Below are positions 26,372-34,080 of a stretch of DNA of 46,011 nt, in pieces. A program made the translations under genes and the position numbers. This DNA is from Sphingomonadales bacterium (lineage in GTDB: Bacteria > Pseudomonadota > Alphaproteobacteria > Sphingomonadales > Sphingomonadaceae), in the NCBI GenBank assembly GCA_027489365.1, contig JAIXZV010000178.1, positions 1 to 46,011 of the forward strand. Reading direction: 5' to 3'. The notes below the pieces were generated by a model that saw only the letters and a list, made by a program, of their open reading frames with translations, did no database searches and was not told the origin of the DNA. Every line of letters begins with the position of its first letter. The first letter of the stretch is position 1.

Positions 26372-27389
26372 CCTTGGCGAGATGCGGCGGCGCGTCAGGG
26401 TTCAGCCCGCGTGCGAGCGACAGCGCGTTGGCTGCACGATAGAAGCTCTGGAGCATCAGGATCGGCTCGATCGCGGGGTGTGCACTGGTGGTCGGCAGCA
26501 CGCCGCCGCCGGTCGCATCGGCCAGCAGCACGCGCGCGCCGCGGTCGGCGAAGTCGCCGGCCACCGCGCGGACGCTTTCGCCCGATGCGTCCGATCCGGC
26601 GATCGCCACGATCGGAAACCCCGGCCCGACGATCGTCATCGGCCCGTGGCGGACTTCGGCGGCGCTGAACGCCTCGGCATGGAGCGCACAGGTCTCCTTC
26701 AGCTTCAGCGCCATTTCCTGCGCGATTCCGAAGCCATAGCCGCGGCCGACGACGAACAGGCTGGTCGCCGACGCCAAGGTCGTCGACAGCGCTCGCCAGT
26801 CCTGCTCGAAGGCCTTTTCGAGGTTGGCGGGCAGCGCCTCCACCGCATCGGCGAACGCGGTGTCGTCGGCGATCGCCGCGACGATCGCGGCCAGCCCGGC
26901 CATTGCCGCGATGCAGGACTTTGTCGCGGCGACCGACCGTTCCGGCCCGGCGCGGAGCGCGATCACCGTATCGGCGCGCGCGGCGAGCGGCGACTCCTCG
27001 TCATTGACCAGCGCGACGACATGCGCGCCGGCGCGGTGCCATGCGCCGACCGTCGCCAGCAGGTCCGGGCTGCGGCCCGATTGCGAGATCGCGATGCACA
27101 AGGTGTCCGCGCCGCCGCCGGCGGTCGCGCCGAACAGCGACGCGATCGATGGCGCTGCGGAGACGACGGGCAGCGCGAGCATCGTCTCGAACAGATATTT
27201 GCCATAGGATGCGGCATGATCGGAGGAGCCGCGCGCGCAGGTGACGACCAGTCGCAGACGGCTTGCGCGGAGCGTCGTCGTCAGCGCGGCGATCGTCGCG
27301 CGGTTGGCGGCGAGCAGCCGCGCCACGGCTGCGCCCGCCTCGCGCGCTTCGGCGAACATCGCTGTTGTGCTTTCGACAGGATCGGTCAT
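26355..27389 (-). CDS. SIS-domain amino-sugar-phosphate deaminase/isomerase (NagB-II/AgaS type)
   Basis: This 344-residue cytoplasmic protein has two SIS domains (about 40-175 and 205-335), with TCARGSSDHAASYGKYLFE, SQSGRSPD and EMALKLKETCALHAEAFSAA then EVRHGP. It matches the isomerase half of GlmS without the glutaminase domain. Stand-alone proteins of this form are glucosamine-6-phosphate deaminases (NagB-II) or AgaS-type deaminases, giving fructose-6-phosphate and ammonia. The ATG at 27389 opens towards a divergent promoter shared with the GH125 gene. It would finish glucosamine breakdown begun by the GH4 enzyme and PfkB kinase. A pure isomerase role cannot be excluded. Confidence 0.87.
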   Translation of the reverse strand: MTDPVESTTAMFAEAREAGAAVARLLAANRATIAALTTTLRASRLRLVVTCARGSSDHAASYGKYLFETMLALPVVSAAPSIASLFGATAGGGADTLCIAISQSGRSPDLLATVGAWHRAGAHVVALVNDEESPLAARADTVIALRAGPERSVAATKSCIAAMAGLAAIVAAIADDTAFADAVEALPANLEKAFEQDWRALSTTLASATSLFVVGRGYGFGIAQEMALKLKETCALHAEAFSAAEVRHGPMTIVGPGFPIVAIAGSDASGESVRAVAGDFADRGARVLLADATGGGVLPTTSAHPAIEPILMLQSFYRAANALSLARGLNPDAPPHLAKVTQTV

Positions 27390-27479
27390 TTTGGTCCTCG
27401 CTGCAGGTGCGTGAACCGAATATTCCATTAAAGACGTAATTGCTAGATTCGTTTCGAAAGTCTCGATATCCTCGTGACC
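27390..27479. promoter_or_regulatory. divergent promoter region between SIS deaminase and GH125
   Basis: These 90 bases are AT-rich for the region. They contain GAATATTC (27418-27425), a perfect palindrome within TGAACCGAATATTCCA, which matches the TGGAAT-N4-ATTCCA dyad at 9 of 12 arm positions. TTTCGAAA at 27452-27459 is another short palindrome. No clear -35/-10 pair stands out on either strand. Confidence 0.4.
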
Positions 27480-28910
27480 ATGATTCCGATCCCGACCCGC
27501 CGGACCGTACTCTCGGGCCTCGCCGCAGTCGCCGGCAGCGGTGCGATTCCGACCGGTATTGCGGCCGCAGCGACGCGGCCGACGAAGCGCCCGCCGGTTG
27601 GCGAGCGTCGCTTCGTCAGCCGCGCGGTGGAGGCGGAGATCGCGCGCGTGTCGGCGAAAATCGGCGATCCGGAACTCCGCTGGCTGTTCGCGAACTGCTA
27701 TCCCAACACGCTCGACACCACCGTACAGATCGACACGGTCGATGGCCGCGCCGATGCGTTTGTCATCACCGGCGACATTCCGTGCCTGTGGCTGCGCGAC
27801 AGCGCCGCGCAGGTGCACGGCTATCTGCCGCTCGCGCGGCGGGATCCGGCGCTGCGCACGCTGTTTCGCGGGCTGATCGGTCGTCATGCGCGGTGCATCC
27901 TGATCGACCCCTACGCCAACGCCTTCACCCGTGACGCGACGGCGGGAACGCCGCTGTCCTGGGCGAAGGACGATCTGACGACGATGAAACCGGGCGTTGC
28001 GGAGCGCAAATGGGAGGTCGATTCGCTCTGCCACGTGATCCGCCTCGCGTACGGCTATTGGCGCGCGACCGGCGACCGCGCGCCGTTCGACGCGCAATGG
28101 GGCGAGGCGGCGCGGACGATTGTCGCGACCTTCCGCGCCCAGCAGCGCAAGGACGGTGCCGGTCCCTACCGGTTCCAGCGCGCGGCGGAGAGCGCGACCG
28201 ACACGCTCATGCTCGACGGCTACGGCGCGCCGACGCGAAAAATCGGCCTGATCCATTCGATGTTCCGCCCGTCGGACGATGCCTGCACCTATCCGTTCCT
28301 GATCCCCGCCAACCTGTTCGCGGTGGCGGCGCTGCGCTGGCTCGCGGCATTGGCGCACGAGACGCGCGGCGACACCGCGCTCGCGACCGATGCGACCGCG
28401 CTGGCGGACGAGGTTGCGGCGGTGTTGCGGATCCATGGCCGGATCGGCGCGGGCGCGGAGGCGGTCTGGGCCTATGAGGCCGACGGCTATGGCAACACGC
28501 TGTTCATGGACGATGCCAACGCGCCGAGCCTGTCGTCGCTGGCGATACTCGGCTGCGTACCCCGCGACGACGCGCTGTTCCGCCGGACCGAGGCACGCTG
28601 CTGGAGCGCTGCGAACCCGTATTTCTTCCGCGGGCGCGCGGGCGAGGGGATCGGCGGGCCGCATGTCGGGCTCGGCATGATCTGGCCGATGTCGCTGATC
28701 GTCCGCGCGATGAGCAGCGATGATGACGCCGCGATCACGCGCTGCCTCGCCATCCTCAAGACCACGCACGCGGGCAGCGGCTTTATGCACGAGGCGTTCG
28801 GCGCCGACGATCCGTCGCACTTCACGCGGCCCTGGTTCGCCTGGGCCAATAGCCTGTTCGGCGAGATGATCGTCGATCTCGCCGATCGCAAACCGGGCCT
28901 GCTCGGATGA
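27480..28910 (+). CDS. GH125 exo-alpha-1,6-mannosidase, Tat-exported
   Basis: The 476-residue protein has a Tat signal (TRRTVLSGLAAVAGSG) and an alpha/alpha-barrel with the family landmarks FVITGDIPCLWLRDSAAQVH, then RKWEVDSLCHVIRLAY, FRPSDDACTYPFLIPAN, FMDDANAPSLSSLA and the C-terminal FMHEAFGADDP segment. GH125 enzymes are inverting, metal-independent exo-alpha-1,6-mannosidases. In the GPI core the second mannose is alpha-1,6 linked, so GH92 followed by GH125 matches the order of the chain. The start is either GTG 27474 or ATG 27480; no clear ribosome site separates them. The stop overlaps the eutB start (ATGA at 28907-28910), which couples mannose release to ethanolamine breakdown. Confidence 0.94.
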   Translation: MIPIPTRRTVLSGLAAVAGSGAIPTGIAAAATRPTKRPPVGERRFVSRAVEAEIARVSAKIGDPELRWLFANCYPNTLDTTVQIDTVDGRADAFVITGDIPCLWLRDSAAQVHGYLPLARRDPALRTLFRGLIGRHARCILIDPYANAFTRDATAGTPLSWAKDDLTTMKPGVAERKWEVDSLCHVIRLAYGYWRATGDRAPFDAQWGEAARTIVATFRAQQRKDGAGPYRFQRAAESATDTLMLDGYGAPTRKIGLIHSMFRPSDDACTYPFLIPANLFAVAALRWLAALAHETRGDTALATDATALADEVAAVLRIHGRIGAGAEAVWAYEADGYGNTLFMDDANAPSLSSLAILGCVPRDDALFRRTEARCWSAANPYFFRGRAGEGIGGPHVGLGMIWPMSLIVRAMSSDDDAAITRCLAILKTTHAGSGFMHEAFGADDPSHFTRPWFAWANSLFGEMIVDLADRKPGLLG

Positions 28911-30289
28911 GCTACGCGGCGACGCTGGGCGGCACGCGGTATCGGTTCGACGACCTGCGTATGCTGCTGGCGTATGCGACGCCGCTGCGCTCGGGCGACG
29001 AGCTGGCGGGGCTCGCCGCGCCGACACAGGCAGCGCGCGTTGCCGCACGCTATGCGCTCGCCGACCTGTCGCTCGCGGCCCTGCTCGACACGCAGGTCGT
29101 CCCATATGAGAGCGACGAGATCACCCGGCTGATCGTCGACACGCACGACCGCGCCGCCTTTGCCGAGATCGCGCATCTGACCGTGGGCGGGTTCCGCGAA
29201 TGGCTGCTGAGCAACGCGGTCGACGACACGGTGCTTGCGCGCGTCGCGCCCGGGATCACGCCCGAAATGGCGGCGGCGGTGTCGAAGCTGATGCGCAACC
29301 AGGATCTGATCGCGGTCGCCGCCAAGCGGCAGGTCGTGACCGGGTTTCGCAACACGATCGGTTTGCAGGGCCGGCTGTCGGTGCGGTTGCAGCCCAATGA
29401 TCCGACCGACGACCCGGCCGGCATCTCCGCCTCGACGATCGACGGCCTGCTGATGGGCTGTGGCGATGCGGTGATCGGGGTCAACCCGGCGACCGACAGC
29501 GTCGATGGCGCGACGACGCTGCTCCATCTGCTCGACATGGTGCGCGAGCGGTTCGCGATCCCGACCCAGACATGTGTTCTGACGCACGTGACCAACAGTC
29601 TCGAGATGATCGAGCGCGGCGCGCCGCTCGACCTGTGCTTCCAGTCGATCGCTGGGACCGAGGCGGCCAATCGCGGCTTCGGCATCGACCTTGCGCTGCT
29701 GCGCGAGGCGCATGACGCGACATTGGCGATGAAGCGCTGGAGCATCGCCGACAATGTGATGTATTTCGAGACCGGGCAGGGATCGGCGCTGTCCGCCGAC
29801 GCGCATCACGGCGTCGACCAGCAGACGCTCGAATGCCGCGCCTATGCGGTCGCGCGCCCGTTCAGGCCTTTGCTCGTCAACACCGTGGTCGGCTTTATCG
29901 GCCCCGAATATCTCTTTGACGGCAAGCAGATCATTCGTGCCGCGCTCGAGGATCATTGCTGCGGCAAGCTGATCGGCCTGCCGATGGGGGTCGACGTCTG
30001 CTACACCAACCACGCCGCCGCCGACCAGGATGACATGGACACTCTGCTGACGCTGCTCGGTACCGCGGGCGTCACCTTCGTGATGGGCGTGCCGGGCGCG
30101 GACGACGTGATGCTCAACTATCAATCGACCAGCTTCCACGACGCGCTCTACATCCGCGACCTGTTGGGCTTGCGACCTGCCCCCGAGTTCGAGCGCTGGC
30201 TCGGCGAGATGGGCTTGGTCGATGACGACGGGCGGATGCGGCCGGTCGAGCAGCTTGGCACGCCCCACCGCCTGCTGGCATCGTCCTGA
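28907..30289 (+). CDS. eutB: EutB, ethanolamine ammonia-lyase large subunit
   Basis: This 460-residue subunit forms the TIM-barrel active site of the B12-dependent lyase that splits ethanolamine into acetaldehyde and ammonia. Clear landmarks are KRQVVTGFRNTIGLQGRLS, RLQPNDPTDDPAGISASTID, GVNPATDSVD, THVTNSLEMIERGAPLDLCF, QSIAGTEAANRGFGID and VDVCYTNHAAADQDDMD. Length is normal for EutB. It overlaps the GH125 gene by 4 bases and precedes eutC by 2 bases. No microcompartment shell, eutA reactivase or eutE aldehyde dehydrogenase is in the window, so acetaldehyde must be handled by enzymes encoded elsewhere. The Eat-like permease at 10253 would bring in the substrate. Confidence 0.97.
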   Translation: MSYAATLGGTRYRFDDLRMLLAYATPLRSGDELAGLAAPTQAARVAARYALADLSLAALLDTQVVPYESDEITRLIVDTHDRAAFAEIAHLTVGGFREWLLSNAVDDTVLARVAPGITPEMAAAVSKLMRNQDLIAVAAKRQVVTGFRNTIGLQGRLSVRLQPNDPTDDPAGISASTIDGLLMGCGDAVIGVNPATDSVDGATTLLHLLDMVRERFAIPTQTCVLTHVTNSLEMIERGAPLDLCFQSIAGTEAANRGFGIDLALLREAHDATLAMKRWSIADNVMYFETGQGSALSADAHHGVDQQTLECRAYAVARPFRPLLVNTVVGFIGPEYLFDGKQIIRAALEDHCCGKLIGLPMGVDVCYTNHAAADQDDMDTLLTLLGTAGVTFVMGVPGADDVMLNYQSTSFHDALYIRDLLGLRPAPEFERWLGEMGLVDDDGRMRPVEQLGTPHRLLASS

Positions 30290-30291
30290 CG

Positions 30292-31032
30292 GTGGCCGAT
30301 CCGCCGATCCGCGATCCGTTCGCCGCGTTGCGGGCGGCGACCAGCGCGCGGATCGGGCTGGGGCGAGCGGGGCAGGGGCTGCCGACTGCGGCGATGCTGG
30401 CGTTCCAGCGCGATCATGCGCTGGCGTGCGACGCGGTCCACGCCGTGCTCGATGTCGAGGCGCTGATCGCAGGGCTTGGCGGGGATACGATCGTCGTCGA
30501 CAGCGCCGCGCCCGATCGCGCGACCTATCTGCGCCGTCCCGATCTTGGCCGACGCCTCGCCGAAGGTGTGACGCTGGAGGGTGGCGCCCCGGTCGATCTG
30601 GCGATCGTCGTCGCGGACGGTCTGTCGGCGACCGCGATCAACGTCAACGCGGTGCCGCTGGTAGCGGCGCTGAGGGCGTTGCTGAAAGGCTGGCGGATCG
30701 CGCCCGTCGTGCTGGTGCGGCAGGGGCGCGTGGCGATCGGCGATCCGATCGGCGCGGCGATCGGCGCGGCGGCGGTGCTGGTGCTGATCGGCGAGCGGCC
30801 CGGCCTCGCGGCGGCGGACGGGATCGGTGCCTACCTCACCTGGGACCCCGCACCCGGACGCCGCGACAGCGAGCGCACCTGCGTGTCGAACATCCGAGAC
30901 GGCGGGCTTGCTCCGGCGATGGCGGCGCGCAGCATCGCGTGGCTGCTGGCGGAGGCCCGGCGGCTGGGCCAGACCGGCGTCATGCTGAAGAACCGCTTCG
31001 ACGGGCAGGCGGCACTCGACGACGGCCGCTGA
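30292..31032 (+). CDS. eutC: EutC, ethanolamine ammonia-lyase small subunit
   Basis: This 246-residue subunit helps bind adenosylcobalamin and completes the lyase with EutB. Landmarks are TSARIGLGRAGQGLPT, DHALACDAVH, RPDLGRRL, IVVADGLSATAINVNAVPL, IGERPGLAAADGIGAYLTWD and SERTCVSNIRDGGL, all typical EutC segments. The frame starts at a GTG at 30292, 2 bases after the eutB stop, consistent with translational coupling. Slightly shorter than some enterobacterial EutC proteins (about 295), because the extended N-terminal tail is missing. The convergent iolG ends 7 bases downstream. Confidence 0.96.
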   Translation: MADPPIRDPFAALRAATSARIGLGRAGQGLPTAAMLAFQRDHALACDAVHAVLDVEALIAGLGGDTIVVDSAAPDRATYLRRPDLGRRLAEGVTLEGGAPVDLAIVVADGLSATAINVNAVPLVAALRALLKGWRIAPVVLVRQGRVAIGDPIGAAIGAAAVLVLIGERPGLAAADGIGAYLTWDPAPGRRDSERTCVSNIRDGGLAPAMAARSIAWLLAEARRLGQTGVMLKNRFDGQAALDDGR

Positions 31033-31039
31033 CGCGGGG

Positions 31040-32029
31040 TCAGGGTGTTTCCATCCGGCCCGAAAGTGCCGAGCGCGCCGCCGCCTCGGCGAGTGCGAGC
31101 GCGGCAATGCCGTCGTGCAGCGTGACCTGTGGCGCAGCCCCGTCGATCACATCGGCGAAATGCGCGATCTCGTTCACATAGGCCTGCGCGTAGCGATCGA
31201 GGAAGAAATTCTGGAGCGGATCGGTGCTGCCGCCGCGCGGACCCCAGGTTTCCAGCGTGGTTTCGGTGACGTTGCCGACGCGGATCATGCCGCCCGCGCC
31301 ATAGGCCTCGATCCGCTGGTCGTAGCCATAGCCGCTGCGTCGGCTCGAACTGATCGTGCATAGCCGTCCGTCTGCGGTTCGCAGGATCGTCCGCGCGGTA
31401 TCGACGTCGCCGACCGCGGCGATCGCCGGGTCGATCAGGCACGCGGCGCTGGCAAAGACGCCGACCGGTTCCGCGCCGAGCAGCCAGCGCGCCATGTCGA
31501 AATCGTGGATCACCATGTCGCGGAACAGCCCGCCCGAGCTGGCGAGATAGTCAACGGGCGGCGGCGCGGGATCGTGGCTAACGATGTGGATCGCCTCGAC
31601 CGGACCGATCGCGCCTGCCGTAAGCCGCGCACCGAGCGCGGCGAAATGCGGATCGAAGCGCCGGTTGAACCCGATCAGCACGCGCGCGCCGATTCGGTCG
31701 AGCCGCTCGACCACTGCCGACGCACGACCCAGGTCGAGGTCGATCGGCTTCTCGCAGAAGATCGCCCGCCCGGGATTCGCTTCGGCGGTTGCAAGCATAT
31801 GGTCGCCGTGCAGTGCGGTTGGGCTGGCGATCACGACAGCATCGATCGCCGGATCGGTCAGCGCGGTGACGACGTCGGTCGCGCGTGCGCCGTGCCGTGC
31901 CGCGAGCGCGTCGGCGGCATCCGCGGCGACATCCGCGACGCAGGCGAGCCGCAGCCGGGGGTGTGCGGCGATATTGGCGGCATGGATGCGGCCGATGCGC
32001 CCGGCTCCGATCATTGCGACGGCGTGCAC
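31040..32029 (-). CDS. iolG: IolG-type inositol 2-dehydrogenase (Gfo/Idh/MocA family)
   Basis: The 329-residue enzyme has an N-terminal NAD-binding Rossmann domain (MIGAGRIGRIHAANIA), the catalytic lysine motif EKPIDLD, and the C-terminal GGLFRDMVIHDFDMARWL segment that supplies the catalytic Asp and His. The GGLFRDMxIHDFDMARWL form is typical of myo-inositol 2-dehydrogenases, which oxidise myo-inositol to 2-keto-myo-inositol (scyllo-inosose). The GTG at 32029 has a near-perfect AGGAGG ribosome site, so I prefer it over longer open frames upstream. It is divergent from iolC, iolD and iolE, which carry out the later steps, and this supports inositol as substrate. Confidence 0.92.
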   Translation of the reverse strand: MHAVAMIGAGRIGRIHAANIAAHPRLRLACVADVAADAADALAARHGARATDVVTALTDPAIDAVVIASPTALHGDHMLATAEANPGRAIFCEKPIDLDLGRASAVVERLDRIGARVLIGFNRRFDPHFAALGARLTAGAIGPVEAIHIVSHDPAPPPVDYLASSGGLFRDMVIHDFDMARWLLGAEPVGVFASAACLIDPAIAAVGDVDTARTILRTADGRLCTISSSRRSGYGYDQRIEAYGAGGMIRVGNVTETTLETWGPRGGSTDPLQNFFLDRYAQAYVNEIAHFADVIDGAAPQVTLHDGIAALALAEAAARSALSGRMETP

Positions 32030-32154
32030 GTCATCCTCCTTGGGTCCACTCCCGCCCCATTCCACGTCCGCGCGACATCCGGCAAGCGCCACGTTGTCGA
32101 ACCGGTGCGCGCGCTCTATGCGCCGGGATCGTGGAAGCGATGCGCAGCGAAACG
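32030..32154. promoter_or_regulatory. divergent promoter region between iolG and iolC
   Basis: This 125-base gap must hold the promoters for both inositol units. The ribosome site of iolG (AGGAGG as read on the minus strand) lies at its left edge. No convincing -35/-10 pair or dyad is evident by eye, and no IolR gene is nearby. Confidence 0.4.
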
Positions 32155-34080
32155 ATGACGAGGATTGAGCTGATCACGATCGGCCGGTCGTGCGTCGACC
32201 TGTACGGCGAACAGGTCGGCGGCCGACTGGAGGATATGGCGAGCTTCGGCAAATATGTCGGGGGCAGCCCGACCAATACTGCGATCGGGGCGGCCCGGCT
32301 TGGCCTGCGCAGTGCCCTGCTGACCAGGGTCGGCAACGATCACATGGGGCGGTTCGTCCGTGAACAATTGGTGCGCGAGGGTGTCGCGACGCACGGCGTG
32401 CTGACCGACCCCGACCGGCTGACCGCGCTCGTCCTGCTTGGTATCCGCGATCCCGAGACTTTTCCGCTGATCTTCTACCGCGACGATTGCGCGGACATGG
32501 CGCTGTGCGAGGCGGACCTCGATCCAGCCTTCATCGCTTCGGCGGATGCGGTGCTGGTCAACGGTACGCATCTGTCGACGCCGGGTGTGTTCGCGGCAAG
32601 CGTCACGGCGGCGCGGTTGATGCGCGCGAGCGGCGGGCGCGTCGTGTTCGACGTCGATTTCCGCCCCGTCCTCTGGGGGCTGACGCCGCGCGACATGGGC
32701 GAGAACCGCTTCGTCGCCGATCCTGCGGTCACCGCGACGATGCAGCGCGTGCTGCCGCTGGTCGATCTGGTGGTGGGAACCGAGCAGGAGATCCACATCC
32801 TTGGCGGATCGCGCGACACGCTCGTGGCGCTGGCGGCGATCCGGCGGCTGACTGCGGCACCGATCGTCGTGAAGCGCGCGGCGGCAGGCTGCGTCGTGGT
32901 GGAGGGTGCGATCCTGGCGGCGCTCGGCGATGCCTGCGTCGTACCCGGTTATCCGGTCGAGGTGTTCAACGCGCTGGGTGCTGGCGATGCGTTCATGGCG
33001 GGGTTGCTGCGCGGCTGGCTGCGCGGCGAGACGCTGGCGACCGCAGCGACATGGGGCAATGCGTGTGGTGCGCTGGTGGTGTCGCGGCACGGCTGCGCGC
33101 CGGCGATGCCGGGATGGCACGAGCTGCGCGGCTTTCTCGCGCGGACGGCCTGGCCGTATCGGCTGCGCGAGGCCCGCGATCTCGAACAGCAGCACTGGGT
33201 CGCGCACCGCCCGCGCCGTTACGACGAACTGACCGTGCTGGCGGTCGATCACCGGACGCAGTTCGACGAGATGGTGCGGATGTCCGGACCCGACGCACGC
33301 GCGCGCGTTGCCAGCTTCAAGACGCTGGTGCTGCGCGCGACGGATCGGCTGGCGGCGGGAGCGTCCACGTTCGGCGTGCTGCTCGATGGGGGCGATGGCG
33401 CCCGCGCGCTGGAGGCCGCGGCGGACCTGCCATATTGGACGGGCCGCCCGATCGAGGTGCCGGGATCGCGTCCGCTGCGGTTCGAAAACGGTCTTGATCC
33501 GGCAGTGACCCTGCGCGGGTGGCCAGTGACGCAGGTGGTGAAATGCCTCGTCTATTACCGCATGGACGACGCGGCCGATCTGCGCGCGATGCAGGACCGC
33601 CAGCTCGTCCGCCTGTTCGAAGCCTGTCGCGCGACCCGGCACGAACTGCTGGTCGAGGTGATCGTCTCGGCGCACGGCGATGTCGCACCCGACACGACGG
33701 CGCAGGTGCTCGAGCACTTCTACACGCTCGGCGTCTATCCCGACTGGTGGAAGCTCGAACCCGCCGAGGATCACGCCACCTGGAGCCGGATCGCCGCGGT
33801 GATCGACGCGCATGACCCAGCCTGTCAGGGCGTCTTGCTGCTCGGGCTGTCGGCGGCGCCTGCGGTGCTGCTCGAACGGTTCGAGGTCGCCGCCACCTAT
33901 CCGATCGTCAAGGGCTTTGCCGTCGGCCGGACGATCTGGCACAGCGTCGCGGCGCAGTGGCTGGACGGAACGATCGACGAGGACGCGGCGATGAAGCAGA
34001 TCACGGCGAATTTCCGCGTGCTGGTCGACGCCTGGCGGACGGCGCGGTCCGGCGTCTTGCCAGCCAAGGCAGACGGGTGA
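32155..34080 (+). CDS. iolC: IolC, 5-dehydro-2-deoxygluconokinase fused to a DUF2090 aldolase-like domain
   Basis: The 641-residue protein has two parts. Residues 1 to about 325 form a PfkB kinase (ITIGRSCVDLYGEQVGGRLE, KYVGGSPTNTAIGAARLG, ALGAGDAFMAGLLRG). Residues about 340-635 form a DUF2090 domain (LTVLAVDHRTQFDEM, FGVLLDGGDGA, VVKCLVYYRMDD, KGFAVGRTIW). The kinase phosphorylates 5-dehydro-2-deoxygluconate. The C-terminal domain is probably the aldolase (IolJ role) that gives malonate semialdehyde and dihydroxyacetone phosphate, as proposed for fused proteobacterial IolC. An ATG at 32140 could also be the start; the ATG at 32155 begins the conserved part. The gene overlaps iolD (GTGA), and the order kinase-hydrolase-dehydratase is the usual iolCDE. 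Confidence 0.93.
   Translation: MTRIELITIGRSCVDLYGEQVGGRLEDMASFGKYVGGSPTNTAIGAARLGLRSALLTRVGNDHMGRFVREQLVREGVATHGVLTDPDRLTALVLLGIRDPETFPLIFYRDDCADMALCEADLDPAFIASADAVLVNGTHLSTPGVFAASVTAARLMRASGGRVVFDVDFRPVLWGLTPRDMGENRFVADPAVTATMQRVLPLVDLVVGTEQEIHILGGSRDTLVALAAIRRLTAAPIVVKRAAAGCVVVEGAILAALGDACVVPGYPVEVFNALGAGDAFMAGLLRGWLRGETLATAATWGNACGALVVSRHGCAPAMPGWHELRGFLARTAWPYRLREARDLEQQHWVAHRPRRYDELTVLAVDHRTQFDEMVRMSGPDARARVASFKTLVLRATDRLAAGASTFGVLLDGGDGARALEAAADLPYWTGRPIEVPGSRPLRFENGLDPAVTLRGWPVTQVVKCLVYYRMDDAADLRAMQDRQLVRLFEACRATRHELLVEVIVSAHGDVAPDTTAQVLEHFYTLGVYPDWWKLEPAEDHATWSRIAAVIDAHDPACQGVLLLGLSAAPAVLLERFEVAATYPIVKGFAVGRTIWHSVAAQWLDGTIDEDAAMKQITANFRVLVDAWRTARSGVLPAKADG

Noticed and set aside
27390..28906. 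cobalamin riboswitch controlling eutBC
   Set aside because: eutB is translationally coupled to GH125 with no leader, and the 90-base gap upstream of GH125 is too short for the riboswitch and lacks a B12-box-like segment.
32058..32063. ATTCCA half-site in the iolG-iolC gap as an RpiR-type operator
   Set aside because: Only one half-site is present; no matching TGGAAT arm lies at the 4-base spacing.
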